Source: Anabaena sp. WA102 (lineage in GTDB: Bacteria; Cyanobacteriota; Cyanobacteriia; Cyanobacteriales; Nostocaceae). From it: a stretch of DNA of 64,000 nt. The notes below the pieces were generated by a model. That model was not told where the DNA came from, searched no databases, and saw only the letters and a program-made list of their open reading frames with translations. Positions 26,185 through 35,644 of the stretch are shown one piece after another. The stretch's first letter is position 1; each line of letters opens with the position of its first letter. Where the stretch lies: positions 2,046,001-2,110,000 of the forward strand of contig NZ_CP011456.1 in assembly GCF_001277295.1 (NCBI RefSeq), written 5' to 3'. The position numbers were made by a program, and so were the translations under genes.

Positions 26185-26270
26185 TGGTCATTGGTCATTG
26201 GTCAACTACTCCTGCCTCTTGCCCCTTGCCCCTTGCCCCTTGCCTGTTCCCTCTTGCCTCTTAGAGACTT
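26185..26270. repeat. Heptamer-type repeats upstream
   Basis: GGTCATT units (26183-26203) then CTTGCCC units (26217-26245). Nothing else is seen in 26117-26424 apart from AT-rich DNA. Confidence 0.7.
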
Positions 26271-26424
26271 CCAAGAAATAAATTATCCCAAGAAACGAAC
26301 CACAGAGGCACAGAGTACACAGAGAGAGAATTTTTGCATCAGTTTTGGGACATTTTTTTATTTGGAAGTCTCTTACCCATTTTCAACTAGCAACTTACGT
26401 TAATATACATTCAATTTGCATATA

Positions 26425-27558
26425 TCAATTGTAAATTTGAGCAACTCTATATTCTATTTGCTCAAGTGCAAATTGCCACACTTGATATCCTGCTAAAGAT
26501 AAATGTAATCCATCTGTAGTTAATTCGGGACGCAAATTGCCATCAATATCCGTAAACCAATTGTGAATGTTGAGGTAATTAGCCCCTTGCTTTTGGGCAA
26601 TTATAGCCAGTTGGGCGTTAATATGACGAATTCGACTATTAGGGATTTTCTGCGATCGCACAGGTAAAATAGATTGGACAATAATCTGACTGCTGGAATG
26701 ACTCTGACGTAAGCTATGAATAATCCGCGAGGAATTGACCAAAATTGACTTGTCAGTAGCACCCTTACGTAAATCGTTAATCCCAGTCATCACATAAATT
26801 ACATCAGGTCTAGTGCCAGAAAATGCCGACAATCTTTTAGAAACGCCCTCAGAAGTATCTCCAGATATACCTTGATTTAGCCATAATTTACCCGTAGGTA
26901 GTTTGTCCTTGGGAAACCACAAACTTAAAGAATCACCTACTAAAATACTCAACCGATTCGCACCTTGACCTTTAGCCATAGCTTTAGCTTCCAAAGCTAA
27001 TAAGCTTTTCCAGTCTTGATAAGTCAGTTTATCTGCCTTATTTGATTCCCCAGACAATGCTAAATTTTCATCATTATCAGTGCGCGTATAAATCTGACCA
27101 GATATAAGTGATGCTAATCTTTGCTGGTAGAGTTGACTACCAGAAATAGGTGATTTAGTTGGTGTCGTTGGGGAATTTAAGTTAAAGGATGATTTAACAG
27201 GTATTGATAACCCATGCTGTCTAAATTCTGATAAGAGAATCTCTAAGGTGGGGAGGTTTTTCCTGATTACTGATGACTGTTCAACGGTCGTCGGTGTTTG
27301 TCTACTAAATTCTGGTAATGATTTATCAGTCTTGACAAGACTCTTATTTGCTGGTGAGGACTTTTCAATTTGATTACTAAATTCAGGTACAGCAATTTGA
27401 CGTGGAGAATTTCTTTTGCCCTCGTAAACCTGGAAACCCTCGGCTAAATCCAATAAAGATAGAGAATCTTTGGGAAGATTGGTTATTTGGGGGGGTGTTG
27501 ATATTGGTATGACCAATCCTGTTAATAAACTTGCAGCCAACAGATAAGGTTCACTCAT
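26425..27558 (-). CDS. SGNH/GDSL hydrolase
   Basis: 377 residues. An N-terminal hydrophobic segment (LLAASLLTGLVIPI) may be a signal anchor. A low-complexity Ser/Thr/Pro-rich stretch (30-170) precedes the SGNH domain: ILVGDSLSLWFPKDK (Ser of GDS), LNQGISGDTSEG (Gly), VIYVMTGINDLR (Asn) and TTDGLHLSLAGYQVW (Asp-His). Such enzymes hydrolyse esters such as acetylated sugars or lipids. The likely place is the cell surface or periplasm. Confidence 0.88.
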   Translation of the reverse strand: MSEPYLLAASLLTGLVIPISTPPQITNLPKDSLSLLDLAEGFQVYEGKRNSPRQIAVPEFSNQIEKSSPANKSLVKTDKSLPEFSRQTPTTVEQSSVIRKNLPTLEILLSEFRQHGLSIPVKSSFNLNSPTTPTKSPISGSQLYQQRLASLISGQIYTRTDNDENLALSGESNKADKLTYQDWKSLLALEAKAMAKGQGANRLSILVGDSLSLWFPKDKLPTGKLWLNQGISGDTSEGVSKRLSAFSGTRPDVIYVMTGINDLRKGATDKSILVNSSRIIHSLRQSHSSSQIIVQSILPVRSQKIPNSRIRHINAQLAIIAQKQGANYLNIHNWFTDIDGNLRPELTTDGLHLSLAGYQVWQFALEQIEYRVAQIYN

Positions 27559-28488
27559 CGTTGTTTTGTTCCTTGTGCGTATTCACTACTTTTTCTTATG
27601 ACAGCGTTAACTAAGTGAATTCAGGAAGATTTCGATTTCTGTCTATACCCCATCTATCTTGCAAACTTGCGGTTTGCTATCAAAAAACTATAGGTTTGAA
27701 CTCAATACCTTCGCCACATTAAAAAAAGCTTTGATTCGTAGCGACTGTCTTGATTGTCAATCGATCATTAAGTGAGACAGGGTTTATTTTGCTAGTTTAC
27801 AATATTTAATAATATTAAGTTATTCAACGCTATTCAATCCTTTGAATCACGATAAATATCCTCCCGTCAGGATTAATCAACACTAAATTTTGGGATTTTC
27901 CATTTTAGAAGATTTACTGTATAAGCTTTCCAGCTTTTTGAGTATCTCACTGTTACCATCGTTTTTCAAAATCTTATCCCTTGATGATTTACTAAATTTT
28001 AGGTTTCATACTTTTGATAGATGACAATAATTAATTGTTTATGTTGTGAGTTGTAAGAAAAATTAATAAATAATTATATAGGTATCAATTTTTGTTGCTA
28101 AAAAAACAGCAATAAAACGCTAGGAAGTCGAATTGATAAGCTTTAAATAGTATTTATTTTTTTAAGATAGCTACGTTTATTTACACCTATCTCTATAAGC
28201 AATGTTATTATTAATACTTAAATAAATTGCGTTATTTTATTGTGTGATTTCAGTAACACGGCTGTTTGTAGCAGAGTAAGTAAATCGTTAAAATGCTTGC
28301 TACAGAAGAGTTATGTCCGTAGTTAAAAAGTTAGATTTGCAGAATTATTGAGTCTGTTTGCTATTTATAGTCTGGATTAGACATACAAAGATTTATCGAA
28401 ACTAAAGTAGATCAGTTCCGGGGATGTAGAATAACTTAGCGAAAAGTGCTAAGATTTATCCGATGTCATTAATGTTTCTTTTTATAAC
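27559..28488. other. Long AT-rich spacer, nothing recognised
   Basis: About 930 bases with no coding frame of merit on either strand. The last part has a small hairpin CTTAGC/GCTAAG at 28435-28453 before the next gene, whose leader probably starts in this spacer. Confidence 0.7.
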
Positions 28489-28683
28489 GTGGCTAGAGCT
28501 AGTACAGCAATCGGTGTATCTCCCATCATTAAGGAGATTGTGCAAAAACAGGCACATTCAACTCGCTTAACTTTGAAAGAAGTTATTCTCATGGGAATGT
28601 TGGCAATTGATAAGTTAGATGATCAAAATTGTCAAGAATTGGCAGATCAAGTTCATCAAATGCAGGTTAATGGTGAAATCTAA
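28489..28683 (+). CDS. Small hypothetical protein, GTG start
   Basis: 64 residues beginning with GTG at 28489: VARASTAIGVSPIIKEIVQK then AHSTRLTLKEVILMGMLAID. The TRLTLKEVILMGMLAIDKL stretch resembles the helices of small DNA-binding or antitoxin proteins; no family named. It stands alone in a long spacer region and is followed by a terminator-like hairpin at 28886. Confidence 0.6.
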   Translation: MARASTAIGVSPIIKEIVQKQAHSTRLTLKEVILMGMLAIDKLDDQNCQELADQVHQMQVNGEI

Positions 28684-28885
28684 AGCTGCTGGCAGGAGTC
28701 TAAAATTTAAAGTCTCAAGCCTTCAGTTCACAAGCTAAAAAATAGCAAAAGTGGTAGTGTGATTTATCAAGTCTCTACTTTTGACTAAAACCTTAGCTAG
28801 TTGCCATTAAATAGTTCTCGTTTAAGTCCAAACTTAACTAACGGTATTGCTAATTTACAGTAGTAAAGTCCGTTGTGTTAAAGGC

Positions 28886-28914
28886 AAAAAAGGGATCTGA
28901 AACTAGATCCTTTT
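28886..28914 (+). terminator. Intrinsic terminator-like hairpin
   Basis: GGATCT-GAAACT-AGATCC with flanking A-run and TTTT after (28886-28914). It lies 200 bases beyond the small gene at 28489. Confidence 0.5.
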
Positions 28915-28920
28915 CGTCTG

Positions 28921-29109
28921 TCAAAAATTTAATAAAGAACTCAGCGAAAGTTTCATGAACTTTGCTAAATGAGGTTTAATTCCTGCTTGTTTACAGCGGT
29001 GCAAATAGGCAATATTAAACTTGATAGCGGCGATTTCCAGTAAATTGGCAAGATTGCCTCCATGATTGGGAAATTGATTAAAAATATCATTTCCAATTCG
29101 TAAAATATT
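28921..29109 (-). pseudogene. Possible coding remnant
   Basis: On the minus strand a frame of 62 codons without a usual start reads NILRIGNDIFNQFPNHGGN, LANLLEIAAIKFNIAYLHRC, KQAGIKPHLAKFMKLSLSSL and ends at 28921. The composition looks protein-like (helical, few stops), and the 5' side is broken by a hairpin, so it may be the truncated end of a gene. No family recognised. Confidence 0.35.
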
Positions 29110-29112
29110 TTA

Positions 29113-29175
29113 GCCTCATAGCCATTTTTGAGTAGTTTTGCATACTCTGGCTATGGGGCTTTAATATTTTTTAAT
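29113..29175 (+). terminator. Long hairpin with following T-run
   Basis: GCCTCATAGCCA (29113-29124) pairs with TGGCTATGGGGC (29148-29159), and inside it GAGTA with TACTC. Then TTTAATATTTTTTAATT. It could terminate rightward transcription or be an interspersed palindrome. Confidence 0.5.
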
Positions 29176-29232
29176 TATTTCTTGGAGTTCTGATTTTACA
29201 AGTTTTCTGAATTGGTTAATGGTTTTATTGAG

Positions 29233-29363
29233 TAAGTAGGTTGGTGTTGAAAATTGTCGTTATGGCAAGGCAAAAGGCACTCATGCAAGAGGCAAGAGTG
29301 AAGAGGGTTTGGGCGATTTTACATTTCTTTACACAGTTTGGTTTTATTGTGTTCACCTACTTA
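29233..29363 (+). mobile_element. MITE-like element with TAAGTAGGT ends, copy A
   Basis: 131 bases, terminal inverted repeats TAAGTAGGT/ACCTACTTA (9 bp, perfect). Shares most of its interior (GTTGAAAATTGTCGTTATGG, GAGGGTTTGGGCGATTTTAC) with copy B at 61122-61257 and more distantly with 44851-44955. No coding capacity. Confidence 0.8.
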
Positions 29364-29415
29364 TTATTGGTTGTGAATTAAAGAGTTTGGGGTAAATGGT
29401 TGGAAAAGGAAAAAT

Positions 29416-30141
29416 TTAAAATAATGCCATGATTGCTGCGGGAGAACCAGAACCTCCTCTTAATCTGAGAATTCCAATGATTAAGGTGATACTATGCGGT
29501 GGTAACTGATCTAAATTGGTGAGGTTTTCGAGAACAATTAGCGATCGCTCTAAAAGCAACCGGTTAATAGTAAAATTAGTATTCTGCCCAGAATCTACAC
29601 CATGAGTATCAATACCCACTCCAGTAATTTGCCTGTGTGTTATTAAAAACTCAGTTGCATCATAGCTAAAACCAGGAAAGTGCATTTTTCCGTCTTTATC
29701 TTGGTTAAAAAATGCCTGGTGATTTAACCATTTTTCTTGCCAACCAGTATATAATATCACCAAGCTCCCTGTGGGAATTTCTCCAAATTCAGTTTCCCAA
29801 GTTTGGATATCACTAACAGTCAAGGCATAATCAGGATTTACTGCTGCTTGTTCACAAATATTGATAACTATAGCTGGTAATATTAAACATGATGCTGGAT
29901 ACTGGTCAATACTTGCGCCGTTTGCATAAAAACTATTAGGGGCATTAATATGAGTCCCGCTATGTTCTCCCAAGGAAAAGCCTCGTAAGTAATAACCATC
30001 ATCTGGAATTTCTGCAACACTGGTAAATTCTACGGGAGGATCACCTGTCCATTTTGGTATATCTTGATCAATGAGATGACTAAGATGGATGACACGAGAG
30101 TAACTAATATTACTTAATGGTTGGGGATTTTTGCTGATCAA
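29416..30141 (-). CDS. Cyclase-family hydrolase (kynurenine formamidase-like)
   Basis: 241 residues. Starts VIHLSHLIDQDIPKWTGDPP in the cyclase superfamily manner, with the metal-site motif SGTHINAPNSFYANG (His/Asp-like residues) and later GVGIDTHGVDSGQNT. Family members include arylformamidase and bacterial polyketide-type cyclases; here the substrate is unknown. The gene is monocistronic. Confidence 0.85.
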   Translation of the reverse strand: MISKNPQPLSNISYSRVIHLSHLIDQDIPKWTGDPPVEFTSVAEIPDDGYYLRGFSLGEHSGTHINAPNSFYANGASIDQYPASCLILPAIVINICEQAAVNPDYALTVSDIQTWETEFGEIPTGSLVILYTGWQEKWLNHQAFFNQDKDGKMHFPGFSYDATEFLITHRQITGVGIDTHGVDSGQNTNFTINRLLLERSLIVLENLTNLDQLPPHSITLIIGILRLRGGSGSPAAIMALF

Positions 30142-30179
30142 AGGTTTTTTTTTGTAAGTTGAGGATATTTTAACAAATA

Positions 30180-30269
30180 TAGGGCTTATGCACGCTCACT
30201 AACTTACCATGATATTAATAAACGAAATTGCGTCGTTTTCAGCTTTGGGATGTCAATGCCTAAGCCCTA
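30180..30269. mobile_element. 90-bp MITE-like element with TAGGGCTTATGCA ends
   Basis: TAGGGCTTATGCA (30180-30192) and TGCCTAAGCCCTA (30257-30269) are inverted with one mismatch. The ends resemble GGACTTACGCA-type inverted repeats I know from cyanobacterial genomes. No coding content. The spacer's remaining part holds palindrome copy 3. Confidence 0.6.
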
Positions 30270-30444
30270 AAATAATCCCCCAAACCTTTTCACTTGAAGG
30301 TAATGGGGGGGAATTTTAATGTTGCAGCAAAAAGTGAATTTAACCCTAGTGAACATTAGAAAAGTTAAGCTTTAAATAAGGAAGAGTTAATTTTACATGA
30401 ATTTTATCCAAACCAGATTTCTGTAACGCTTCTTTCTCCTGACT

Positions 30445-30467
30445 GGGCGCAGGACCTGCGCCCCTAC
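30445..30467 (+). repeat. GGGCGCAG-N3-CTGCGCCC palindrome, copy 3
   Basis: Stem 30445-30452/30456-30463, loop GAC, followed by CTAC. It lies 10 bases from the stop of the CorC-like gene. Confidence 0.8.
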
Positions 30468-30476
30468 CTCCTGACT

Positions 30477-31784
30477 TCAATTAGCCATGACCTTGGGTAC
30501 TACTAGGACTTTATCAACCCGATTTCCGTCCATATCCATAACTTCAAACCGCATACCATCCCATTCAAAATGATCTGCGGCTGCGGGAATCCGGCCTAAA
30601 TGGGTGATGACAAAACCGCCTAATGTTTGATAATTTCCTCTTTCTTCATGTTCTAATTCTTCAAGATCAAATAGTTCTAAAAATTCTTCTATTCCTAACA
30701 TTCCATCTACTAACCAAGAACCATCTTCCCGTTGTACGGCTTCAGGTTCTTCTTGTCCTGGTTCTGTGGGAACATCACCGACAATTTCACTCATGATGTC
30801 ATTAAGGGTGACTAAGCCTTGAATTACGCCATATTCATCTACGACTAAAGCCATGTGTGTGACGGTTTGTTTGAATAATTCTAAAACTTTTAAACCGCGT
30901 GTGCTTTCGGGGACAAATACGGGTTGACGTAATCCTAGAGTTAAGTCTAAGGGTTCGTTGCGTAAACTTCTGGCTAATAGGTCGGTGACGGGAATAATCC
31001 CCAGAACGTTATCTAGTCCTTCTTGACAAATGGGATAGCGAGAATAACCGCTTTCTGCCATTTTTTGGCGGTTTTCTTCGGGGGGATCTTCCAAGTCTAA
31101 CCAAACTATATCAGGTCGAGGTGTCATAAAGGAGGTGACGGGGCGATCGCCTAACCGGAAAACTCTCTCTACCATGTCCTGTTCGGCTTCTTCAAATGTT
31201 CCCGCTTCTGTCCCTTGTTCGATGAGAATTTTGATTTCTTCTTCTGTAACTTGTGGTTCAGCAGAGGGGGTAATTCCTAATATTCGCAAAACTAAATCTG
31301 TAGATGCACTCAAAAGATAAACTATGGGTGAAGCTATTTTTGCTAAAGCCCGCATGGGTATGGCGACTGAAGCAGCGATTTTTTCGGGGTTATTTAAAGC
31401 CAGCCGTTTAGGGACGAGTTCGCCGACAATGAGGGAAAAATAGGTGATGAGTAGGACTACGATGCCAAAGGCGATCGCATTACTATAATTAGCTAAAATG
31501 GGAATTAGCTTGATATAATCTTCTAATCTTTTGGCAATGGTCGCACCACCAAAGACACCATTCAGAATATTGATGAGTGTAATCCCTACCTGGACGATAG
31601 AGAGAAAATGATTGGGAGATTCTGCGAGTTTTAATGCAGCCTTGGCGTTAATATCCCCTTGATTGGCTAACTGCTGTAGTCTGACTTTCCGGGCTGAAAC
31701 TACAGCCATTTCCGACATGGAAAATACACCGTTGGCGAAAATTAGCACCAAAATCGTTAAAATTTCAAACGTGAAGGAAGACAT
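30477..31784 (-). CDS. CNNM/CorC-family (HlyC/CorC) transporter
   Basis: 435 residues from the ATG at 31784 (MSSFTFEILTILVLIFANGV); the frame is open to 31850. An N-terminal DUF21/CNNM domain with about four membrane segments (to about 175), then two CBS domains (TSFMTPRPDIVWLDLEDPPE, ESGYSRYPIC, LGIIPVTDLLARSL, HMALVVDEYGVIQGLVTLND) and a C-terminal CorC_HlyC domain (LVDGMLGIEEFLELFDLEEL). Such proteins export or sense Mg2+ or other divalent ions. Located in the plasma membrane. Confidence 0.9.
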   Translation of the reverse strand: MSSFTFEILTILVLIFANGVFSMSEMAVVSARKVRLQQLANQGDINAKAALKLAESPNHFLSIVQVGITLINILNGVFGGATIAKRLEDYIKLIPILANYSNAIAFGIVVLLITYFSLIVGELVPKRLALNNPEKIAASVAIPMRALAKIASPIVYLLSASTDLVLRILGITPSAEPQVTEEEIKILIEQGTEAGTFEEAEQDMVERVFRLGDRPVTSFMTPRPDIVWLDLEDPPEENRQKMAESGYSRYPICQEGLDNVLGIIPVTDLLARSLRNEPLDLTLGLRQPVFVPESTRGLKVLELFKQTVTHMALVVDEYGVIQGLVTLNDIMSEIVGDVPTEPGQEEPEAVQREDGSWLVDGMLGIEEFLELFDLEELEHEERGNYQTLGGFVITHLGRIPAAADHFEWDGMRFEVMDMDGNRVDKVLVVPKVMAN

Positions 31785-32063
31785 TTTTAAAATTGCTGGT
31801 ATAAAGAATAGAAGTATACGGTGATCAGAAGTTGCCCAGTGTTCATTCAATCAGACTGATCTTAGTATCCAGTATTTTAGGTAATTCTCTAAATACTTTG
31901 ACTATACACAAAGTAGTAGCTATATTGCTTCTGTCTATGAGTAGTTCGGTTTGATTCTTTCCTATTTATCGTCAAGAGAGGGGTTAACACTTTTAAAATG
32001 GTTAACAGGAAATAATTCGAGATTTTCACGTCAGCAGCGACTTCCTTTTTTAGCGTAAAACTT

Positions 32064-35000
32064 ATGTCCTTCTCTTCTATTGTGCGTGCTTTGGCGCGAT
32101 CGCCTCTTACCGCAGAACTCATTACTAAACTCAACAAGCAACAGGAATTGCGGTTAAATGGGATTTCTCGGCTACCCAAAGGACTGGTAGCTTCAGCATT
32201 AGCAAATTATGAAGATCAGGATTTATGTGTGGTCTGTGCCACTTTAGAGGAAGCTGGGCGGGTTTTTGCCCAAATGGAAGCAATGGGATGGAAAACTGTC
32301 CACTTTTACCCCACTTCCGAAGCTTCTCCCTATGAACCCTTTGACCCTGAAAATGAGTTGAGTTGGGGTCAAATGCAGGTGTTAGCTGATTTGGTCAATG
32401 GTCGGTCGTCAGTTGTCAGTGGTCAGTTGCCAAAACAAAGAACTGCCATAATTGCTACTGTGGGGGCGTTGCAGCCGCATTTGCCACCACCGGATGCGTT
32501 TAAATCATTTTGTGTCACCTTAGAAAAAGGGATGGAATTTGATTTAGACGGGTTTGGGGAAAAAATCACGATTTTGGGATATGAACGAGTTCCCCTAGTG
32601 GAAACTGAAGGACAATGGAGTAGACGGGGAGATATTGTGGATGTGTTTCCGGTGTCCTCCGAGTTGCCTGTGCGCTTGGAATGGTTTGGCGACGAAATTG
32701 AACAAATTCGGGAATTTGACCCGGCTACCCAGCGTTCTGCCTTGGATAAGGTGGAAAAAGTTACCCTTACCCCTACAAGTTTTGCACCGATTATCAACAC
32801 AGCACTTACAGAAAATGTAGAGACGTTTCATGAACCGTCTCTACAAGAGTTAGGAACATTAGAAGGAAGTCGGCGGTTTTTGGGGTTGGCTTTTGCAAAA
32901 CCGGCTTCATTGCTGGATTATTTAGCAGAAAATACCCTTGTGGCCATTGATGAACCAGAACAATGTTATGCTCATAGCGATCGCTGGGTGGAAAATGCTA
33001 ATAGTCAGTGGTCAGTTGTTAGTGGTCAGTTGTCGGTTGGATTACCTAAGATTCATCGAAATTTTGATGAGTGTATAGGGGAAATTAGTAATTTTAGAAA
33101 GTTATATTTATCAGAATTGTCGGAAGAAAATAATGGTTTAAATTTAGCAAGTAGACCTTTACCTGTTACACCTCACCAATTTGCCAAGTTAGGGGAAACT
33201 ATTAGAAACGAGAGAGAACGCAATTTTGCAGTTTGGATAATTTCGGCTCAACCTTCCCGTTCGGTTTCTCTGCTACAAGAACATGATTGTCCTGCCCAGT
33301 TTATCCCCAATCCCCGTGATTATCAAGCTATTGATAAACTGCAAATTAATCATATCCCGATTGCCCTTAAATATTCCGGTTTAGCAGAATTAGAAGGTTT
33401 TATTTTACCTTCTTTTCGATTAGTTATTGTCACCGATAGAGAATTTTATGGACAACATTCTTTAGCTAATTTTGGTTATGTCCGCAAACGTCGTCAAGCC
33501 ACATCTAAACAAGTTGATCCTAATAAATTACGTCAGGGAGATTATGTTGTTCATCGTAGTCATGGCATTGGTAAATTTGTTAAATTAGAGAGTTTAACAA
33601 TTAATGATGAAACCCGTGATTATTTAGTCGTGCAATATGCAGATGGTTTATTAAGAGTTGCGGCTGACCAAGTTAGTTCTTTATCTCGTTTTCGCACCAG
33701 TGGAGATAAAGCCCCAGAATTACACAAAATGACCGGAAAAGCCTGGGAAAATACTAAGAATAAAGTCCGTAAAGCCATTAAGAAACTAGCAGTAGATTTG
33801 TTAAAATTGTATGCTGCCCGTTCTCAACAACAAGGTTTTTCCTATCCCGCAGATATGCCTTGGCAAGAAGAAATGGAAGATTCCTTTCCTTACCAACCTA
33901 CCACAGATCAGCTAAAAGCGGTACAAGATGTGAAACGGGATATGGAAAGTGAAAGACCGATGGATAGGTTAGTATGTGGAGATGTGGGTTTTGGCAAAAC
34001 TGAAGTGGCAATTCGGGCAATTTTTAAAGCTGTCACCGCAGGAAAGCAAGTAGCACTTTTAGCCCCAACCACAATTCTCACTCAACAACATTATCATACA
34101 ATTAAAGAACGTTTTGCCCCCTATCCTGTGAACGTGGGGTTACTAAATCGGTTTCGCAGCGCAGAAGAAAAACGCAATATTCAAAAACGTCTAGCGACTG
34201 GAGAATTAGATATAGTTGTCGGCACACATCAATTATTAGGAAAAGGTGTGCAATTTAAAGATTTGGGACTTCTAGTAATTGACGAAGAACAAAGATTTGG
34301 AGTTAATCAGAAGGAAAAAATCAAAAGCCTCAAAACGCAAGTTGATGTTCTCACTCTTTCCGCAACTCCTATTCCCAGAACCTTATATATGTCATTATCA
34401 GGAATTCGGGAAATGAGTTTAATTACCACTCCACCTCCCACCAGAAGACCAATTCAAACCCATCTCGCACCTTTAAATTCTGATATTGTCAGAAGTGCAA
34501 TTCGTCAAGAATTAGATCGAGGTGGACAGGTATTTTATGTAGTTCCGCGAGTCGAAGGGATTGAAGAAACTACTACAAAATTGCGAGAAATGGTACCAGG
34601 AGGAAGATTTGCGATCGCTCATGGTCAAATGGACGAAAGCGAGTTAGAATCAACTATGCTGACTTTTGGCAATAATGACGCTGATATTCTTGTTTGTACC
34701 ACAATTATTGAATCTGGTTTAGATATTCCGCGAGTTAACACAATATTAATTGAAGATGCTCACCGTTTTGGGTTATCTCAATTATATCAATTACGGGGTC
34801 GGGTAGGACGTGCTGGCATTCAAGCTCACGCATGGTTATTTTACCCTAAACAAAGAGAATTATCCGATGCCGCCAGACAAAGATTAAGAGCAATTCAAGA
34901 ATTTACTCAACTCGGTTCTGGATATCAATTAGCAATGCGAGATATGGAAATTCGCGGAGTGGGAAACTTGCTAGGTGCAGAACAATCTGGACAAATGGAT

Positions 35001-35537
35001 GTCATTGGCTTTGACTTGTACATGGAAATGTTAGAAGAAGCAATTCGAGAAATTAGAGGTCAAGAAATACCCAAAGTTGAAGATACCCAAATTGACCTTA
35101 ATCTCACCGCATTTATCCCTGCAACCTACATTCCTGATCTTGATCAAAAAATGAGTGCTTATCGCGCTGTAGCCACAGTAAAATCAAAATATGAACTCAA
35201 ACAAATTGCCGCTGAATGGACTGATAGATATGGGACTATACCAGTTCCAGCTAGTCAGTTATTACGAGTTATGGAATTAAAACAATTAGCCAAAAATCTC
35301 GGATTTAGCCGCATTAAACCAGAGAATAAACAGCACATTGTTTTAGAAACACCAATGGAAGAACCAGCTTGGAATCTCTTAGCAGAAAACCTCACTCCCA
35401 CAATGAAAGCAAGGTTTGTTTATTCTCCTGGGAAGGTAACAGCAAGAGGTTTAGGAGTATTTAAAGCAGATCAACAATTGCAGACTTTAATAGATACTTT
35501 TGTAAAAATGCAAGGGGCAATTTCGGAAACTGCTTGA
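32064..35537 (+). CDS. mfd: Transcription-repair coupling factor
   Basis: 1157 residues. UvrB-like N-terminal half, an RNA polymerase-binding domain (GDYVVHRSHGIGKFVKLESL, about 493-512) and the RecG-like translocase with Walker A GDVGFGKT (about 639), DEEQ (VIDEEQRFG, about 740) and QLRGRVGRAGIQ. It removes stalled RNA polymerase at lesions and recruits UvrA. Oddities: in-frame extra peptides. VSGQL-type segments (about 113-124, 313-325) encoded by GTCAGTTGTCAGTGGTCAG heptamer DNA, and a segment at about 251-261 encoded by a TGTAGAGACG palindrome. The rest appears intact. Confidence 0.97.
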   Translation: MSFSSIVRALARSPLTAELITKLNKQQELRLNGISRLPKGLVASALANYEDQDLCVVCATLEEAGRVFAQMEAMGWKTVHFYPTSEASPYEPFDPENELSWGQMQVLADLVNGRSSVVSGQLPKQRTAIIATVGALQPHLPPPDAFKSFCVTLEKGMEFDLDGFGEKITILGYERVPLVETEGQWSRRGDIVDVFPVSSELPVRLEWFGDEIEQIREFDPATQRSALDKVEKVTLTPTSFAPIINTALTENVETFHEPSLQELGTLEGSRRFLGLAFAKPASLLDYLAENTLVAIDEPEQCYAHSDRWVENANSQWSVVSGQLSVGLPKIHRNFDECIGEISNFRKLYLSELSEENNGLNLASRPLPVTPHQFAKLGETIRNERERNFAVWIISAQPSRSVSLLQEHDCPAQFIPNPRDYQAIDKLQINHIPIALKYSGLAELEGFILPSFRLVIVTDREFYGQHSLANFGYVRKRRQATSKQVDPNKLRQGDYVVHRSHGIGKFVKLESLTINDETRDYLVVQYADGLLRVAADQVSSLSRFRTSGDKAPELHKMTGKAWENTKNKVRKAIKKLAVDLLKLYAARSQQQGFSYPADMPWQEEMEDSFPYQPTTDQLKAVQDVKRDMESERPMDRLVCGDVGFGKTEVAIRAIFKAVTAGKQVALLAPTTILTQQHYHTIKERFAPYPVNVGLLNRFRSAEEKRNIQKRLATGELDIVVGTHQLLGKGVQFKDLGLLVIDEEQRFGVNQKEKIKSLKTQVDVLTLSATPIPRTLYMSLSGIREMSLITTPPPTRRPIQTHLAPLNSDIVRSAIRQELDRGGQVFYVVPRVEGIEETTTKLREMVPGGRFAIAHGQMDESELESTMLTFGNNDADILVCTTIIESGLDIPRVNTILIEDAHRFGLSQLYQLRGRVGRAGIQAHAWLFYPKQRELSDAARQRLRAIQEFTQLGSGYQLAMRDMEIRGVGNLLGAEQSGQMDVIGFDLYMEMLEEAIREIRGQEIPKVEDTQIDLNLTAFIPATYIPDLDQKMSAYRAVATVKSKYELKQIAAEWTDRYGTIPVPASQLLRVMELKQLAKNLGFSRIKPENKQHIVLETPMEEPAWNLLAENLTPTMKARFVYSPGKVTARGLGVFKADQQLQTLIDTFVKMQGAISETA
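32816..32845. repeat. TGTAGAGACG palindrome inside mfd, copy 1
   Basis: TGTAGAGACGTTTCA then TGAACCGTCTCTACA, a 30-base imperfect palindrome in the mfd coding frame; related copies are at 42428 and 56888. Confidence 0.85.
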
Positions 35538-35644
35538 GTGTAGGGTGGGCAATGCCCACCATTTTTTATCTATTTCCGAAAATATAGTGTAAAGTATTAA
35601 CATAACTGGTAAGGTAAAAATAATTCTGTTTTTGGGAGGTTACC

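Noticed and set aside
31889..32179. Minus-strand frame overlapping the start of mfd
   Set aside because: The mfd frame is certain here, and the opposing frame shows no family.
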